Below are positions 9,050 to 17,788 of a DNA stretch of 36,471 nucleotides, in pieces. A program made the translations under genes and the position numbers. The number at the start of each line of letters is the position of its first letter. Within the stretch, counting starts at the first letter, position 1. The notes beneath the pieces were generated by a model. It saw only the letters and a program-made list of their open reading frames with translations. It made no database searches and was not told where the DNA came from. Source of the DNA: Mollicutes bacterium (GTDB lineage: Bacteria > Bacillota_I > Bacilli_A > Izemoplasmatales > Izemoplasmataceae); contig PWME01000161.1 of assembly GCA_003559235.1 (NCBI GenBank), positions 1-36,471 of the forward strand, read 5' to 3'.

Positions 9050-10918
9050 ATGCATAAGAAATTGTTCTTGGTGGGTCTCCTAGCTGTCTTCTTTTTCACT
9101 TTACATGCGTGTTCTAATCCCGGAAGACAGCGAATGGAAGACGAAACAAACACATTATATGTTGGCTATCAAGCCGATTCTTTTCCAACATCCTTTATGC
9201 CTTGGCTATCGCGCGAAGGGATTGCCCCAACCGTTGCGAGTATGATGTATAATACATTGTTTGCATTTGACTTAGATACTGGCAATTTTGATCCGTTAAT
9301 TGGTAAAACATGGTATTACGTTGATGAAGCTGGTGAGCCATTATTGACGGATGATGGTGAGATTGACTATGAGCGATTGGATGAAATATACAGTTGTCCG
9401 AGTTATGACTATCTTCCTGTTAAAGTCATTTTACATGATGATGTTACGTGGAGTGATGGGACGCCGTTAACGGTTGAGGATGTCTATTTTTCTTATGATA
9501 CTGGTGCGAACAATGCGATATCGAATCATGCTGGTGCGTTGGCGTGGACGGCAGATTTGCAGCACAGTTATAGGGATGGTGTCCTTAGGCGTCAAGGCAT
9601 TTTTACCTATGACCATGGTGCAGCAGAACAAGGTTATGTAATTGATGAGGTAGATCGTGATACAGTGATGTATTTACATGTTGATAAAATACTCGGTGCG
9701 GTGTCATCTTTGTTTACGTCAATGCTTATTTTGCCAAGCCATATTTGGGAACCGATTATTAGTGAAGATAATCCGTTAAATAGTGCGAGTCCTCAAGGTG
9801 AATTATTGTTTCATTATCGCAATCCCGTTGGGAGTGGTCCATGGACATTAGACCTTGATGCATCGAGTGGCCAACAAATTGTCATGCACCGAAGAGAGGA
9901 TTTTCACCTTAAAGATGATGACGAAGGACCGCTTTATAAAGTCGACACCATACGGTTTTTATTATTTCAAGAAATCAATGTGGCGATATACGCTTTATTA
10001 AAAGGGCATATCGATGTGTTGAACTCAACGGTTAGTGCGAATTATAGCCGGTTGTTTGATACGCACGATAATATCTTTGTGTCTGAAGCGCCTGGAACGT
10101 TTGCGCAGACGCTTGTCTTCAATGTCAATCCTGTTGAGAGTGAACGCAATCCGATGCGGGATTTATTAAGCAATGAAACGGTGCGTCGTGCGATGGCACT
10201 TGCCGTTGACCAACAGTTTCTTATTGATATGGTATTGAATGGCGCAGGTGAAGAGATGAGTCCAGGGTTGATGCCATCCCATATGGAAGATTTTTATAAC
10301 CCCGATGCGTGGGGTGTCATTGAAGGGGATTATGAGGCGCGTTTATTAGAAGCGAATGCGTTGCTTGATACGGTAATTCCAGATCGTGATACTTCTGGGT
10401 ATCGGTTGCTTGAAGGCGACCGTGTTGGTTTTGATATTTTAGGGCATCCTGGGGAACAAGATCTTATTAGTTATTTAGAGGTGCTGTTTGAGCGCATTGG
10501 GATTGAAATCGATTATGCACCGAAAGGATCACAACCTGAACGCACCTATTTATATCGAAGTCGGTTTGATATGACATTGCAAACAACCATATTTTCCTTA
10601 CAAAATATTGATATTATGTACCGTGCACACTTTGTGACAATCGGTGAGACATCCAATTATGGTCGTTTGATTGATGCCGATATGAACGCACAAATTGCGC
10701 GGATGCGTTCAACCCTTGACTTAGATGAAAAATATGAATTGATAAAAAGTATTCAACCGATGATTGCGGAAAATTATTATAAAGTGCCACTTTATAGCGC
10801 GAATGTTTTAAGTGTTGCGAGGACGGATCGTTTCGATAATTGGCAAGTTGTGCCGGGGGCAACGGTTTTTAATGGCGAATCATTACAAAATCTACGTCGC
10901 GTACACGAGGGGGAATAA
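9050..10918 (+). CDS. Oligopeptide/dipeptide ABC transporter substrate-binding lipoprotein (SBP_bac_5 family)
   Basis: Lipobox 'TLHACSN'; 'VTWSDGTPLTVEDVYFSYD', 'NETVRRAMALAVDQQFLI'. ATG 9050 after taggagtg; the ORF track start at 9005 is early. Confidence 0.9.
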   Translation: MHKKLFLVGLLAVFFFTLHACSNPGRQRMEDETNTLYVGYQADSFPTSFMPWLSREGIAPTVASMMYNTLFAFDLDTGNFDPLIGKTWYYVDEAGEPLLTDDGEIDYERLDEIYSCPSYDYLPVKVILHDDVTWSDGTPLTVEDVYFSYDTGANNAISNHAGALAWTADLQHSYRDGVLRRQGIFTYDHGAAEQGYVIDEVDRDTVMYLHVDKILGAVSSLFTSMLILPSHIWEPIISEDNPLNSASPQGELLFHYRNPVGSGPWTLDLDASSGQQIVMHRREDFHLKDDDEGPLYKVDTIRFLLFQEINVAIYALLKGHIDVLNSTVSANYSRLFDTHDNIFVSEAPGTFAQTLVFNVNPVESERNPMRDLLSNETVRRAMALAVDQQFLIDMVLNGAGEEMSPGLMPSHMEDFYNPDAWGVIEGDYEARLLEANALLDTVIPDRDTSGYRLLEGDRVGFDILGHPGEQDLISYLEVLFERIGIEIDYAPKGSQPERTYLYRSRFDMTLQTTIFSLQNIDIMYRAHFVTIGETSNYGRLIDADMNAQIARMRSTLDLDEKYELIKSIQPMIAENYYKVPLYSANVLSVARTDRFDNWQVVPGATVFNGESLQNLRRVHEGE

Positions 10919-10921
10919 AGC

Positions 10922-11920
10922 ATGAAAAAAAGTTATGCAATTAAGCGAGTGCTTTATTCAGTTTTTGTCTTTGTCATTGTGATGGCGCTTAACTTCTTTA
11001 TTCCTCGCATTGGCGTTGCAGACCCTGCGGAACGTTATTATCCTCCGCAAGGGAATATGACGGACGCACAATATGAGATTATTAAACAGTTAACGCGTGA
11101 ACAATACGGGTTTGATGTGTCGACGCCACAGCAGTTCTTAAACTATGTTGGGGGGTTATTTCAAGGCGATTTAGGAACATCGTTTCGTTCTGGGAGTCCT
11201 GGTGTTATGGAGTTGATTGTAGATCGGTTACCGTGGACGCTTGTTTTGTCGGTTTCAACGATGCTCCTTGGATTAATATTCGGTATTATGATAGGTGTTA
11301 TTGCAGCGATGAAACGCGGAAGGTGGCAAGATACAACACTGCTGAATGCCTCAACAATTATGATTGCTTTGCCAGGGTTTTTTATCGCGTTGTTGCTATC
11401 GTTTTTCCTAGGCTTTGAGTTAGAAATATTCCCTGCGTATACAGACCCCAATATGGTATCAGATTTTGGGTGGAATATGACCGCCATTTTACGGGTTATT
11501 GAGAATGCGGCATTGCCGGTTTTAAGTATGATGGTTGGTAGTATTGTTGGGTATGCACAAGGGACAAGAAACGCGGTGATTGCCGTAACGAATGAAGATT
11601 TTATTTTGACGGCAAAAGCGAAGGGACTTAGAAATACGACGATTCGATATAAGCATACCCTTCGCAATGCGATGTTGCCGATTGTAACATCGATTGGAAT
11701 GAGTATTAGTGGCCTTATAGGTGGGCAAGTCGTCATTGAACAAATCTTTAATTGGAATGGTATGGGAACGTTATTTTTAGAAGCGAACAATATGAATGAT
11801 TATCCATTGATGATGGGGATTATGTTGCTTTTGAGTGGGTTTACCATACTTGCGATTTTAATAACGGACTTGATTTATGTGCTCTTAGACCCACGCGTAA
11901 CGGTAGGTGATCGCCGATGA
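10922..11920 (+). CDS. Oligopeptide ABC transporter permease (OppB/DppB-like)
   Basis: 'LGTSFRSGSPGVMELIVDRLPWTLVLS', 'DFILTAKAKGLRNTTIRYKHTLRNAMLP', 'LLDPRVTVGDRR'. Confidence 0.93.
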   Translation: MKKSYAIKRVLYSVFVFVIVMALNFFIPRIGVADPAERYYPPQGNMTDAQYEIIKQLTREQYGFDVSTPQQFLNYVGGLFQGDLGTSFRSGSPGVMELIVDRLPWTLVLSVSTMLLGLIFGIMIGVIAAMKRGRWQDTTLLNASTIMIALPGFFIALLLSFFLGFELEIFPAYTDPNMVSDFGWNMTAILRVIENAALPVLSMMVGSIVGYAQGTRNAVIAVTNEDFILTAKAKGLRNTTIRYKHTLRNAMLPIVTSIGMSISGLIGGQVVIEQIFNWNGMGTLFLEANNMNDYPLMMGIMLLLSGFTILAILITDLIYVLLDPRVTVGDRR

Positions 11921-12936
11921 AAGCTGTGTTGAAAAGTATAGGACGCTTTTTCTTAAAGCGGTTCAAAGGCATTCGAAGATTCATTAAACGGGTTTGGGCA
12001 CATCGCCAAGGGAAGATTGGCTTAACCATGGTCACGTTTTTGGTTATTGTGGCGGTTTTCGCGCCATGGATTGCGCCTTTTGACCCGTATGATGTTGCGG
12101 AAAGAACGACGAAAGGGTTACCGCCTTCAACGACCCATCTACTTGGGACGACAATCAATACTGGACAAGACATTTTCAGTATGCTCGTTTATGGAACTCG
12201 GGTTTCTTTAATTGTGGGGGTCTCATCGGGCGTTTTAATCGCGATTGTAGGTAGTGTGTTAGGCGTTATGGCAGGGTATATTGGTGGTGCGGTTGATTCG
12301 TTTATAATGCGGTTGGTTGATGTGTTATTGGTTATTCCAACCTTGCCGCTTGTTATTGTCTTAACCAATGTGCTAGGCAGAGACTTTTGGATTATTATCT
12401 TAATCTTTGTGGCGATTGGATGGACGGGGTTATCACGTACCATTCGTTCGCTGGTGCTTGTATTGAAAAATAGCAATTACGTGAAAGCCGCTGAACTTTC
12501 TGGTGCGAGCAGGTTTCATATTATGATTCGCCACATTTTGCCAGGGACTTCGCATTTGTTGATTATGAGTACGGCGTTATCAAGCGCTGGGATTATGGTT
12601 GCTGAAGCGGGGTTAAGTTTCCTAGGACTTGGCGATCCAACGGCGATTAGTTGGGGGAAAATGCTTGCCGATGCCCAAAGCGGTGGTGCCTTACTCTTTG
12701 GTGCATGGTGGTGGATTATTGCCCCAGGTATTGGCATCTTTATGGCTGTATTTGCGTTTATGCGTATTGGTATCGTGGTAGAAGAAATTTTGAACCCACG
12801 CATGAAACAATCAAGTGGTGTCTATAAAATATTTAAAAACTTAAATAGTTCTTATGTCGAAGATGTATTTAATAGTATGGATGAACATGCACAAATTGGT
12901 GAGGCATCCAGTGCGAAAGGAGGCGCCCATGGCTGA
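11917..12936 (+). CDS. Oligopeptide ABC transporter permease (OppC/DppC-like)
   Basis: 'HLLGTTINTGQDIFSMLVYGTRVSLIVG', 'YVKAAELSGASRFHIMIRHILPG'; overlaps upstream stop (ATGA). Confidence 0.93.
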   Translation: MKAVLKSIGRFFLKRFKGIRRFIKRVWAHRQGKIGLTMVTFLVIVAVFAPWIAPFDPYDVAERTTKGLPPSTTHLLGTTINTGQDIFSMLVYGTRVSLIVGVSSGVLIAIVGSVLGVMAGYIGGAVDSFIMRLVDVLLVIPTLPLVIVLTNVLGRDFWIIILIFVAIGWTGLSRTIRSLVLVLKNSNYVKAAELSGASRFHIMIRHILPGTSHLLIMSTALSSAGIMVAEAGLSFLGLGDPTAISWGKMLADAQSGGALLFGAWWWIIAPGIGIFMAVFAFMRIGIVVEEILNPRMKQSSGVYKIFKNLNSSYVEDVFNSMDEHAQIGEASSAKGGAHG

Positions 12937-13924
12937 ACAAACCTTAACATTGCGTAATTTAAAAGTTGTGTTTCCAAGTGGGATGGGCTTAATTCGTGCG
13001 GTTGAAGGGGTTGATATTGATATTGGCAAAGGGGAATCCATTGCGCTTGTGGGTGAATCTGGTTGTGGCAAAAGTGTGACGTCGATGTCGATTATGAAAT
13101 TAATTGAATCACCACCAGCGATCACAAAAATGGATCAGTTAACCTTTGCGGGTGATGATATAAAAGATTACACCCCCTCACAAATGCAGTCAGTACGCGG
13201 GAAAATGATGGCGATGATTTTTCAAGATGCCATGACGTCACTGAATCCTGTTATGACATGTGGTAAACAAATTGATGAAATGTTTATGCGCCACATGCAA
13301 CTCAATAAAAAAGCGGCTCGCGAAGAAACTGTAAAAGCGTTAGAACTCGTTGGGGTTCCTGAACCACGCAAGCGGGCGAAAAACTTTCCGCATGAATTAT
13401 CGGGTGGTATGCGACAGCGCGTACTTTTGGCCATGGCGTTTGCGTGTATGCCAAAGCTCATTATTGCGGATGAACCCACCACGGCACTCGATGTAACCAT
13501 CCAAGCACAAGTGTTATCGGTTTTACGGGACATGCAAAAAAAACACGACGTTTCGTTACTTGTCGTGACGCATGATTTATCGGTTGTTGCGAATATTGCG
13601 GATACAGTGTATGTTATGTATTCAGGGAAGATTGTTGAAAAAGCGTCTGTAAAACAGTTATTTAAGCAACCTTTCCATCCGTATTCAGCAGGACTGCTCG
13701 CTTCGGTTCCTAGTTTGTCGGACACGGCTGGACATTTTGTCCAAATTCCAGGGTCTGTGCCGCATCCGATGAAAAAACCAACAGGCTGTTATTTTCACCC
13801 ACGCTGTCACTACGCAAAGGACAAGTGTAAAGCTTCTATGCCACCACTTAGTGCGCATGATGATGGCCGCCAAGTACGGTGTTTTTATCCGCTTAAGACG
13901 AATGGAGGGACATCCAATGTCTGA
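12929..13924 (+). CDS. Oligopeptide ABC transporter ATP-binding protein (OppD/DppD-like)
   Basis: GESGCGKS, ELSGGMRQR, LIIADEPTTALDVT; C-terminal cysteine cluster 'CYFHPRCHYAKDKC'. ATG 12929 after aaaggagg. Confidence 0.93.
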   Translation: MAEQTLTLRNLKVVFPSGMGLIRAVEGVDIDIGKGESIALVGESGCGKSVTSMSIMKLIESPPAITKMDQLTFAGDDIKDYTPSQMQSVRGKMMAMIFQDAMTSLNPVMTCGKQIDEMFMRHMQLNKKAAREETVKALELVGVPEPRKRAKNFPHELSGGMRQRVLLAMAFACMPKLIIADEPTTALDVTIQAQVLSVLRDMQKKHDVSLLVVTHDLSVVANIADTVYVMYSGKIVEKASVKQLFKQPFHPYSAGLLASVPSLSDTAGHFVQIPGSVPHPMKKPTGCYFHPRCHYAKDKCKASMPPLSAHDDGRQVRCFYPLKTNGGTSNV

Positions 13925-14963
13925 AACGAAAGTGAATCCAATTGTCGATATGCGACATGTATCCGTTGATTTTCCTGTAAAAGGCGCATTGCCATTCATA
14001 CGTAAAGGCTGCATCCAAGCGGTTTCAGACGTTTCTTTAACCATTCATCGTGGTGAAACATTTGGGATCGTTGGGGAATCTGGTTGTGGGAAAAGTACGT
14101 TGGCGAATGCAATGATTGGTATGGTGAAACCAACGGCTGGTGAGGTTGTGTTTGATGGAAAAAATTTGTATGAACTAAGCCGTGATGACTTTAAGGCAAC
14201 ACGCCGTGATATGCAAATGATTTTTCAAGACCCGTTTTCATCGTTAAACCCACGTTTTAACGTTTACCAAATTATTTCGGAGCCGATGTTTATTCGTGGT
14301 CAAGATAGTGAAGCAACGATGAAAGCGCGTGTTATTGAGTTGCTTGAGCTTGTGGGGCTTTCTAAAGATGATTTATATCGCTATCCTTCAGATTTTTCTG
14401 GGGGGCAGCGCCAACGATTAGGCATTGCACGAGCGATTATATTGAATCCTACTTTTTTGGTTTGTGATGAGCCTGTTTCAGCACTTGATGTATCGGTGCA
14501 TGCGCAAATTTTGAATTTATTAACCGATATTCAAAAGAAACTTAAGTTGACGTATGTATTTATATCGCATAACTTAGCGGTTGTAAAAAGTATTTGCGAC
14601 CGCATGATTGTTATGTACCTTGGAAAAATTATGGAAGCGGGCAATGTCAAAACCATTTTTGATAATCCCTTGCACCCTTATACCCATGCCCTTTTATCAG
14701 CGGTTTTGGATACCGATCAAACCAAACAGCGCGAACAAGTCATTTTAAAAGGTGATATACCATCGCCAATTGACCCGCCTAAAGGCTGCAGGTTTTATCA
14801 ACGGTGTCCAAAAGCAATGGAAGGGTGTAAAACGATTCCCGCACCAGAAATTACAGTAGAAGAAGACCATGTGGTCGCGTGTCATTATGTTAATGGATTT
14901 CCTGAGTCAGTTGAAAAGGGCGAAGGCTATGACACACCTTTGAAACAACAAGCGGATGAATAA
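13917..14963 (+). CDS. Oligopeptide ABC transporter ATP-binding protein (OppF/DppF-like)
   Basis: GESGCGKST, FSGGQRQRLGIARA, FLVCDEPVSALDVS; start overlaps stop of preceding gene; RBS ggaggg. Confidence 0.93.
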   Translation: MSETKVNPIVDMRHVSVDFPVKGALPFIRKGCIQAVSDVSLTIHRGETFGIVGESGCGKSTLANAMIGMVKPTAGEVVFDGKNLYELSRDDFKATRRDMQMIFQDPFSSLNPRFNVYQIISEPMFIRGQDSEATMKARVIELLELVGLSKDDLYRYPSDFSGGQRQRLGIARAIILNPTFLVCDEPVSALDVSVHAQILNLLTDIQKKLKLTYVFISHNLAVVKSICDRMIVMYLGKIMEAGNVKTIFDNPLHPYTHALLSAVLDTDQTKQREQVILKGDIPSPIDPPKGCRFYQRCPKAMEGCKTIPAPEITVEEDHVVACHYVNGFPESVEKGEGYDTPLKQQADE

Positions 14964-15348
14964 TCTAGGCTTGCATGCGTTGCGGCTTTACGGTTTGGCT
15001 TATGTGTTTACAGTAGGGTTTTTAACAGCGATAAAAATCGCCCCCTTATGGTTTTTTGCGCCGGGGTTAATCCTGATGCACGGTGGGATAATTTTGTTTG
15101 CTGTATCACGGAAAACGTTTGCCAAAACCGCTATCAATGTCCAGAGTGAATATCAACGCACGTATCGCAGTTTAGCAGCCTTTTTACCGATTTTGCTTTA
15201 TCGATTGGGCAGCACTGTTTTACCGTATGACGCCAATGAACGGTTTATCTTAATTGCAACTTTAACGGTCGCCGCATTTGTAAGTGGCATCGGTGTTATC
15301 AATTTGTTCTTATTGAATAAAAAATGCCAAAAGCATGTTACCCATTAA
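14956..15348 (+). CDS. Small hypothetical membrane protein
   Basis: 130 aa, about four hydrophobic segments; start overlaps the end of the oppF-like gene. Confidence 0.6.
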   Translation: MNNLGLHALRLYGLAYVFTVGFLTAIKIAPLWFFAPGLILMHGGIILFAVSRKTFAKTAINVQSEYQRTYRSLAAFLPILLYRLGSTVLPYDANERFILIATLTVAAFVSGIGVINLFLLNKKCQKHVTH

Positions 15349-15440
15349 AAGTTGCTTTATTATGGCGTCATACTGTGGTAAACTAGTCGTGAAGACGCAA
15401 AGCGTCTATCGTTTTACCAATACAATGATGGAGGGTACTC

Positions 15441-15785
15441 ATGGATCAATTAATCGCGCTTTACAAACGTTTTTGGGAACAATGGAGTGATTTTGAAGGG
15501 AAAACAACTGTAACACCGTTTTGGTTAACTGTCTTAGCACATTTTATTGTCATTATTATCCTAACAATCGTTCAGTTTATCTTTTCATACGTACCTTTAC
15601 TTGGAGATTTGGTTAACGCTTTATCACTTTTATACTTATTTGTATCGCTTGTGCCACTGCTTGCGATTGGGGCACGGCGACTCAATGATACGAAACGAAG
15701 CCCGTTACTCTTGTTATTATGGCTCATTCCTTTGGTTGGCTGGATTATTCTCGTTGTCTTTTGGGTTCAAGAGTCTAAAGCATAA
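15441..15785 (+). CDS. DUF805-like membrane protein
   Basis: 'LLAIGARRLNDTKRSPLLLLLWLIPLVGWIILVVFW'; RBS ggaggg. Confidence 0.8.
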   Translation: MDQLIALYKRFWEQWSDFEGKTTVTPFWLTVLAHFIVIIILTIVQFIFSYVPLLGDLVNALSLLYLFVSLVPLLAIGARRLNDTKRSPLLLLLWLIPLVGWIILVVFWVQESKA

Positions 15786-15791
15786 CACACT

Positions 15792-15819
15792 GCACTCGGT
15801 TTTCCGGGTGCTTTTTTTT
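15792..15819 (+). terminator. Rho-independent terminator
   Basis: GCACTCGG tttt CCGGGTGC TTTTTTTT. Confidence 0.85.
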
Positions 15820-15822
15820 ATG

Positions 15823-15847
15823 AAAAACACGCCCTTTTAGGCGTGTT
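15823..15847 (-). terminator. Rho-independent terminator for minus-strand aldo/keto reductase
   Basis: AACACGCC ... GGCGTGTT, with the T-tract on the minus strand. Confidence 0.8.
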
Positions 15848-16670
15848 ATCGAACATCATAATCAAGGGCATCAAGCTGCTTCATATCGTCTATCTCGATG
15901 GTGAAATCGACATCAGCATTTTCAATCATACGTTTTGGTGTTTTGGTTTTAGGCAGCGGCAAGGTATCATGCATTAAGCAGTAACGTACCGCGAGTTGTG
16001 CTGGTGAGACGTTATATTTTTTGGCGGTATTAATGATTAATGGATGGTCTAAAATGCGTCCAACCCCAAAGGGCGAATAGGCTTCAATCAAGATGTTATG
16101 TTCTTTACAATAGGCCATCAGTTCGTCTTGATTTTTGCCGATATAAAATGGGATTTGGTTCACTTGTGGAATAATATCACTGTGCATCATAAGATTTTTT
16201 AAATCGCGCACGGCGAAGTTTGAAACCCCTATGGCGCGAACGCGTCCATCGTGATAAACTTTTTCAAGGGCTTTCCATACATCGAGGTTTTCATCGTCAT
16301 AGTGACGACTTGACTCGCCCCATGGCGCTGGGGCATGGACTAAATAAAGATCAAGCACATCAAGCCCGAGTTTTTCCATGGTTTCATCAAAGGCTTTTAA
16401 GGTTCCATCATACGATTTGATGTTCGATTGCAATTTTGATGTGATGAATAGGTCTTTTCTTGGAATTTTTGATTCACGGATCGCTTTCCCAACGCTTGCT
16501 TCGTTTTCGTATAACGCCGCGGTGTCGATGTGACGATAACCACTTTCAAGCGCTTTCTTTAATAGTTCAACCGTTTTTTCACCGTCAAACATTTGCCAAG
16601 TTCCGTATCCTATTTTGGGAATCTTTACCCCGTTACGCAAGGTGAATGTTTCGTGTAAATATTTCATCAC
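15846..16670 (-). CDS. Aldo/keto reductase (second copy)
   Basis: 'GYRHIDTAALYENE', 'LYLVHAPAPW', 'VRAIGVSNF', 'IEAYSPFGVGR'. Confidence 0.93.
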   Translation of the reverse strand: MMKYLHETFTLRNGVKIPKIGYGTWQMFDGEKTVELLKKALESGYRHIDTAALYENEASVGKAIRESKIPRKDLFITSKLQSNIKSYDGTLKAFDETMEKLGLDVLDLYLVHAPAPWGESSRHYDDENLDVWKALEKVYHDGRVRAIGVSNFAVRDLKNLMMHSDIIPQVNQIPFYIGKNQDELMAYCKEHNILIEAYSPFGVGRILDHPLIINTAKKYNVSPAQLAVRYCLMHDTLPLPKTKTPKRMIENADVDFTIEIDDMKQLDALDYDVR

Positions 16671-16822
16671 AATACCTCCTTTTGACTTTTAGTAAGTATA
16701 GCATGTTGGGTGTGAATGATGCAAGAAGTTAGCACATAGCATATGGTTTTTTGCAACCTATGCTCATCCGCTTTACACCGCACAATTCGTATGATAATCT
16801 TGCCGTGAAAAGGAGTGATATA

Positions 16823-17755
16823 ATGCCGAAGATTATTGGCGTATTCAGTGTGCTTTTGAGCGTTTTGCTTTTTACAGCGTGTGAGGTTGTCGATGCACCA
16901 CATGAAAGAGTTGGAACCGTACTTAGTGAAGATACAGTGCTCGATGTGACGCGGTTTCGCACCAATGTCATTGCAGGCAGTTATGGTGAAGCGCCAACCA
17001 TCCATTTTATTGAAAGTGTGAACGATTTAGAAACGTTTTTAGAAAAACAACAGGAACGCTATGATATACGGGAAACATTTGCGGAAGCACTTAAGAAGTA
17101 TGATGCAACGTACTTTGAAAACCATGTATTGTTGGTGGCGGTTTTTGAAGAGGGCAGTGGGTCGATTGGCCACAGTGTGAGTGATGTGACCATCGATGAA
17201 GATGGGTTGCTTAGGGTGTATGTCAACAGGCATATACCAGAGATTGGGACAGCGGATATGGCTGGGTGGCATATTTTAGTGCCCGTTGAACGGGGTGAGG
17301 TGCCTTATCAAGATGCGAAGCTTTATGTCGATCACGATGAACATGATTCTGTGCATATTTTTAGAACCGATTTATTTGCCTTTTATGATGATGTAGAAAC
17401 CGTGCATGCGTTTGATAATCTAGAGGATTTTGAAGCGTACATTGATGATGTAAAAAACTATTATCAACTGCATATTGAAGGCACCTTCTTTGAACATATT
17501 AGACGGTATGATGCGGCGTTTTTTGATCTTCATAGCCTTGTGGTGATTACCTTAGAAGAACCGAGTGGGTCCATTCGTCACGTGGTGAAGGATTACTCTG
17601 TGGATGATGGGGTTTTAACGATTAGCATAGAACGCCGCATTCCAGAGGTAGGAACGGATGATATGGCCAACTGGCATCTATTGATTGAGTTGCCAAATGA
17701 TCAGTTTGATTACAAAGACGTTGAGATTGAAATCACTTCACACCATATAGACTGA
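16823..17755 (+). CDS. Lipoprotein with two tandem homologous domains (PrcB C-terminal-like, tentative)
   Basis: Lipobox 'LLFTACEV'; the two halves align internally ('RRIPEVGTDDMANWHLLIEL' vs 'RHIPEIGTADMAGWHILVPV'). ATG 16823 after aaaggagtg. Confidence 0.75.
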   Translation: MPKIIGVFSVLLSVLLFTACEVVDAPHERVGTVLSEDTVLDVTRFRTNVIAGSYGEAPTIHFIESVNDLETFLEKQQERYDIRETFAEALKKYDATYFENHVLLVAVFEEGSGSIGHSVSDVTIDEDGLLRVYVNRHIPEIGTADMAGWHILVPVERGEVPYQDAKLYVDHDEHDSVHIFRTDLFAFYDDVETVHAFDNLEDFEAYIDDVKNYYQLHIEGTFFEHIRRYDAAFFDLHSLVVITLEEPSGSIRHVVKDYSVDDGVLTISIERRIPEVGTDDMANWHLLIELPNDQFDYKDVEIEITSHHID

Positions 17756-17758
17756 ATG

Positions 17759-17787
17759 CCAAAGGGGCTTTTTAGGCCCCTTTTTAT
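17759..17787. terminator. Bidirectional Rho-independent terminator
   Basis: AAAGGGGC tttttag GCCCCTTTTT between convergent genes. Confidence 0.85.
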
Positions 17788-17788
17788 T

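Noticed and set aside
11161-11790. Long antisense ORF (209 aa) and many other small overlapping ORFs in the track
   Set aside because: They lie opposite strongly supported CDSs, have odd compositions and no RBS or family motifs; they are shadow ORFs.
13850-13925. Possible Mycoplasma-type code with TGA as Trp
   Set aside because: Several genes (for example the oppD-like gene) end with TGA overlapping the next start, and conserved Trp positions use TGG.
15393-15407. AGACGC-aaa-GCGTCT hairpin in the leader of the DUF805 gene
   Set aside because: Short stem with a 3-nt loop, no clear U-tract or alternative structure; too weak to call a regulatory element.
4301-16670. Two aldo/keto reductase genes as a segmental duplication
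   Set aside because: Both are clear family members but diverged, with different neighbours and strands; this is common paralogy and not a recent duplication.
16738-16764. AGCATA...TATGCT inverted repeat upstream of the duplicated-domain lipoprotein
   Set aside because: Six-bp arms with mismatches toward the loop; could easily occur by chance in AT-rich intergenic DNA.
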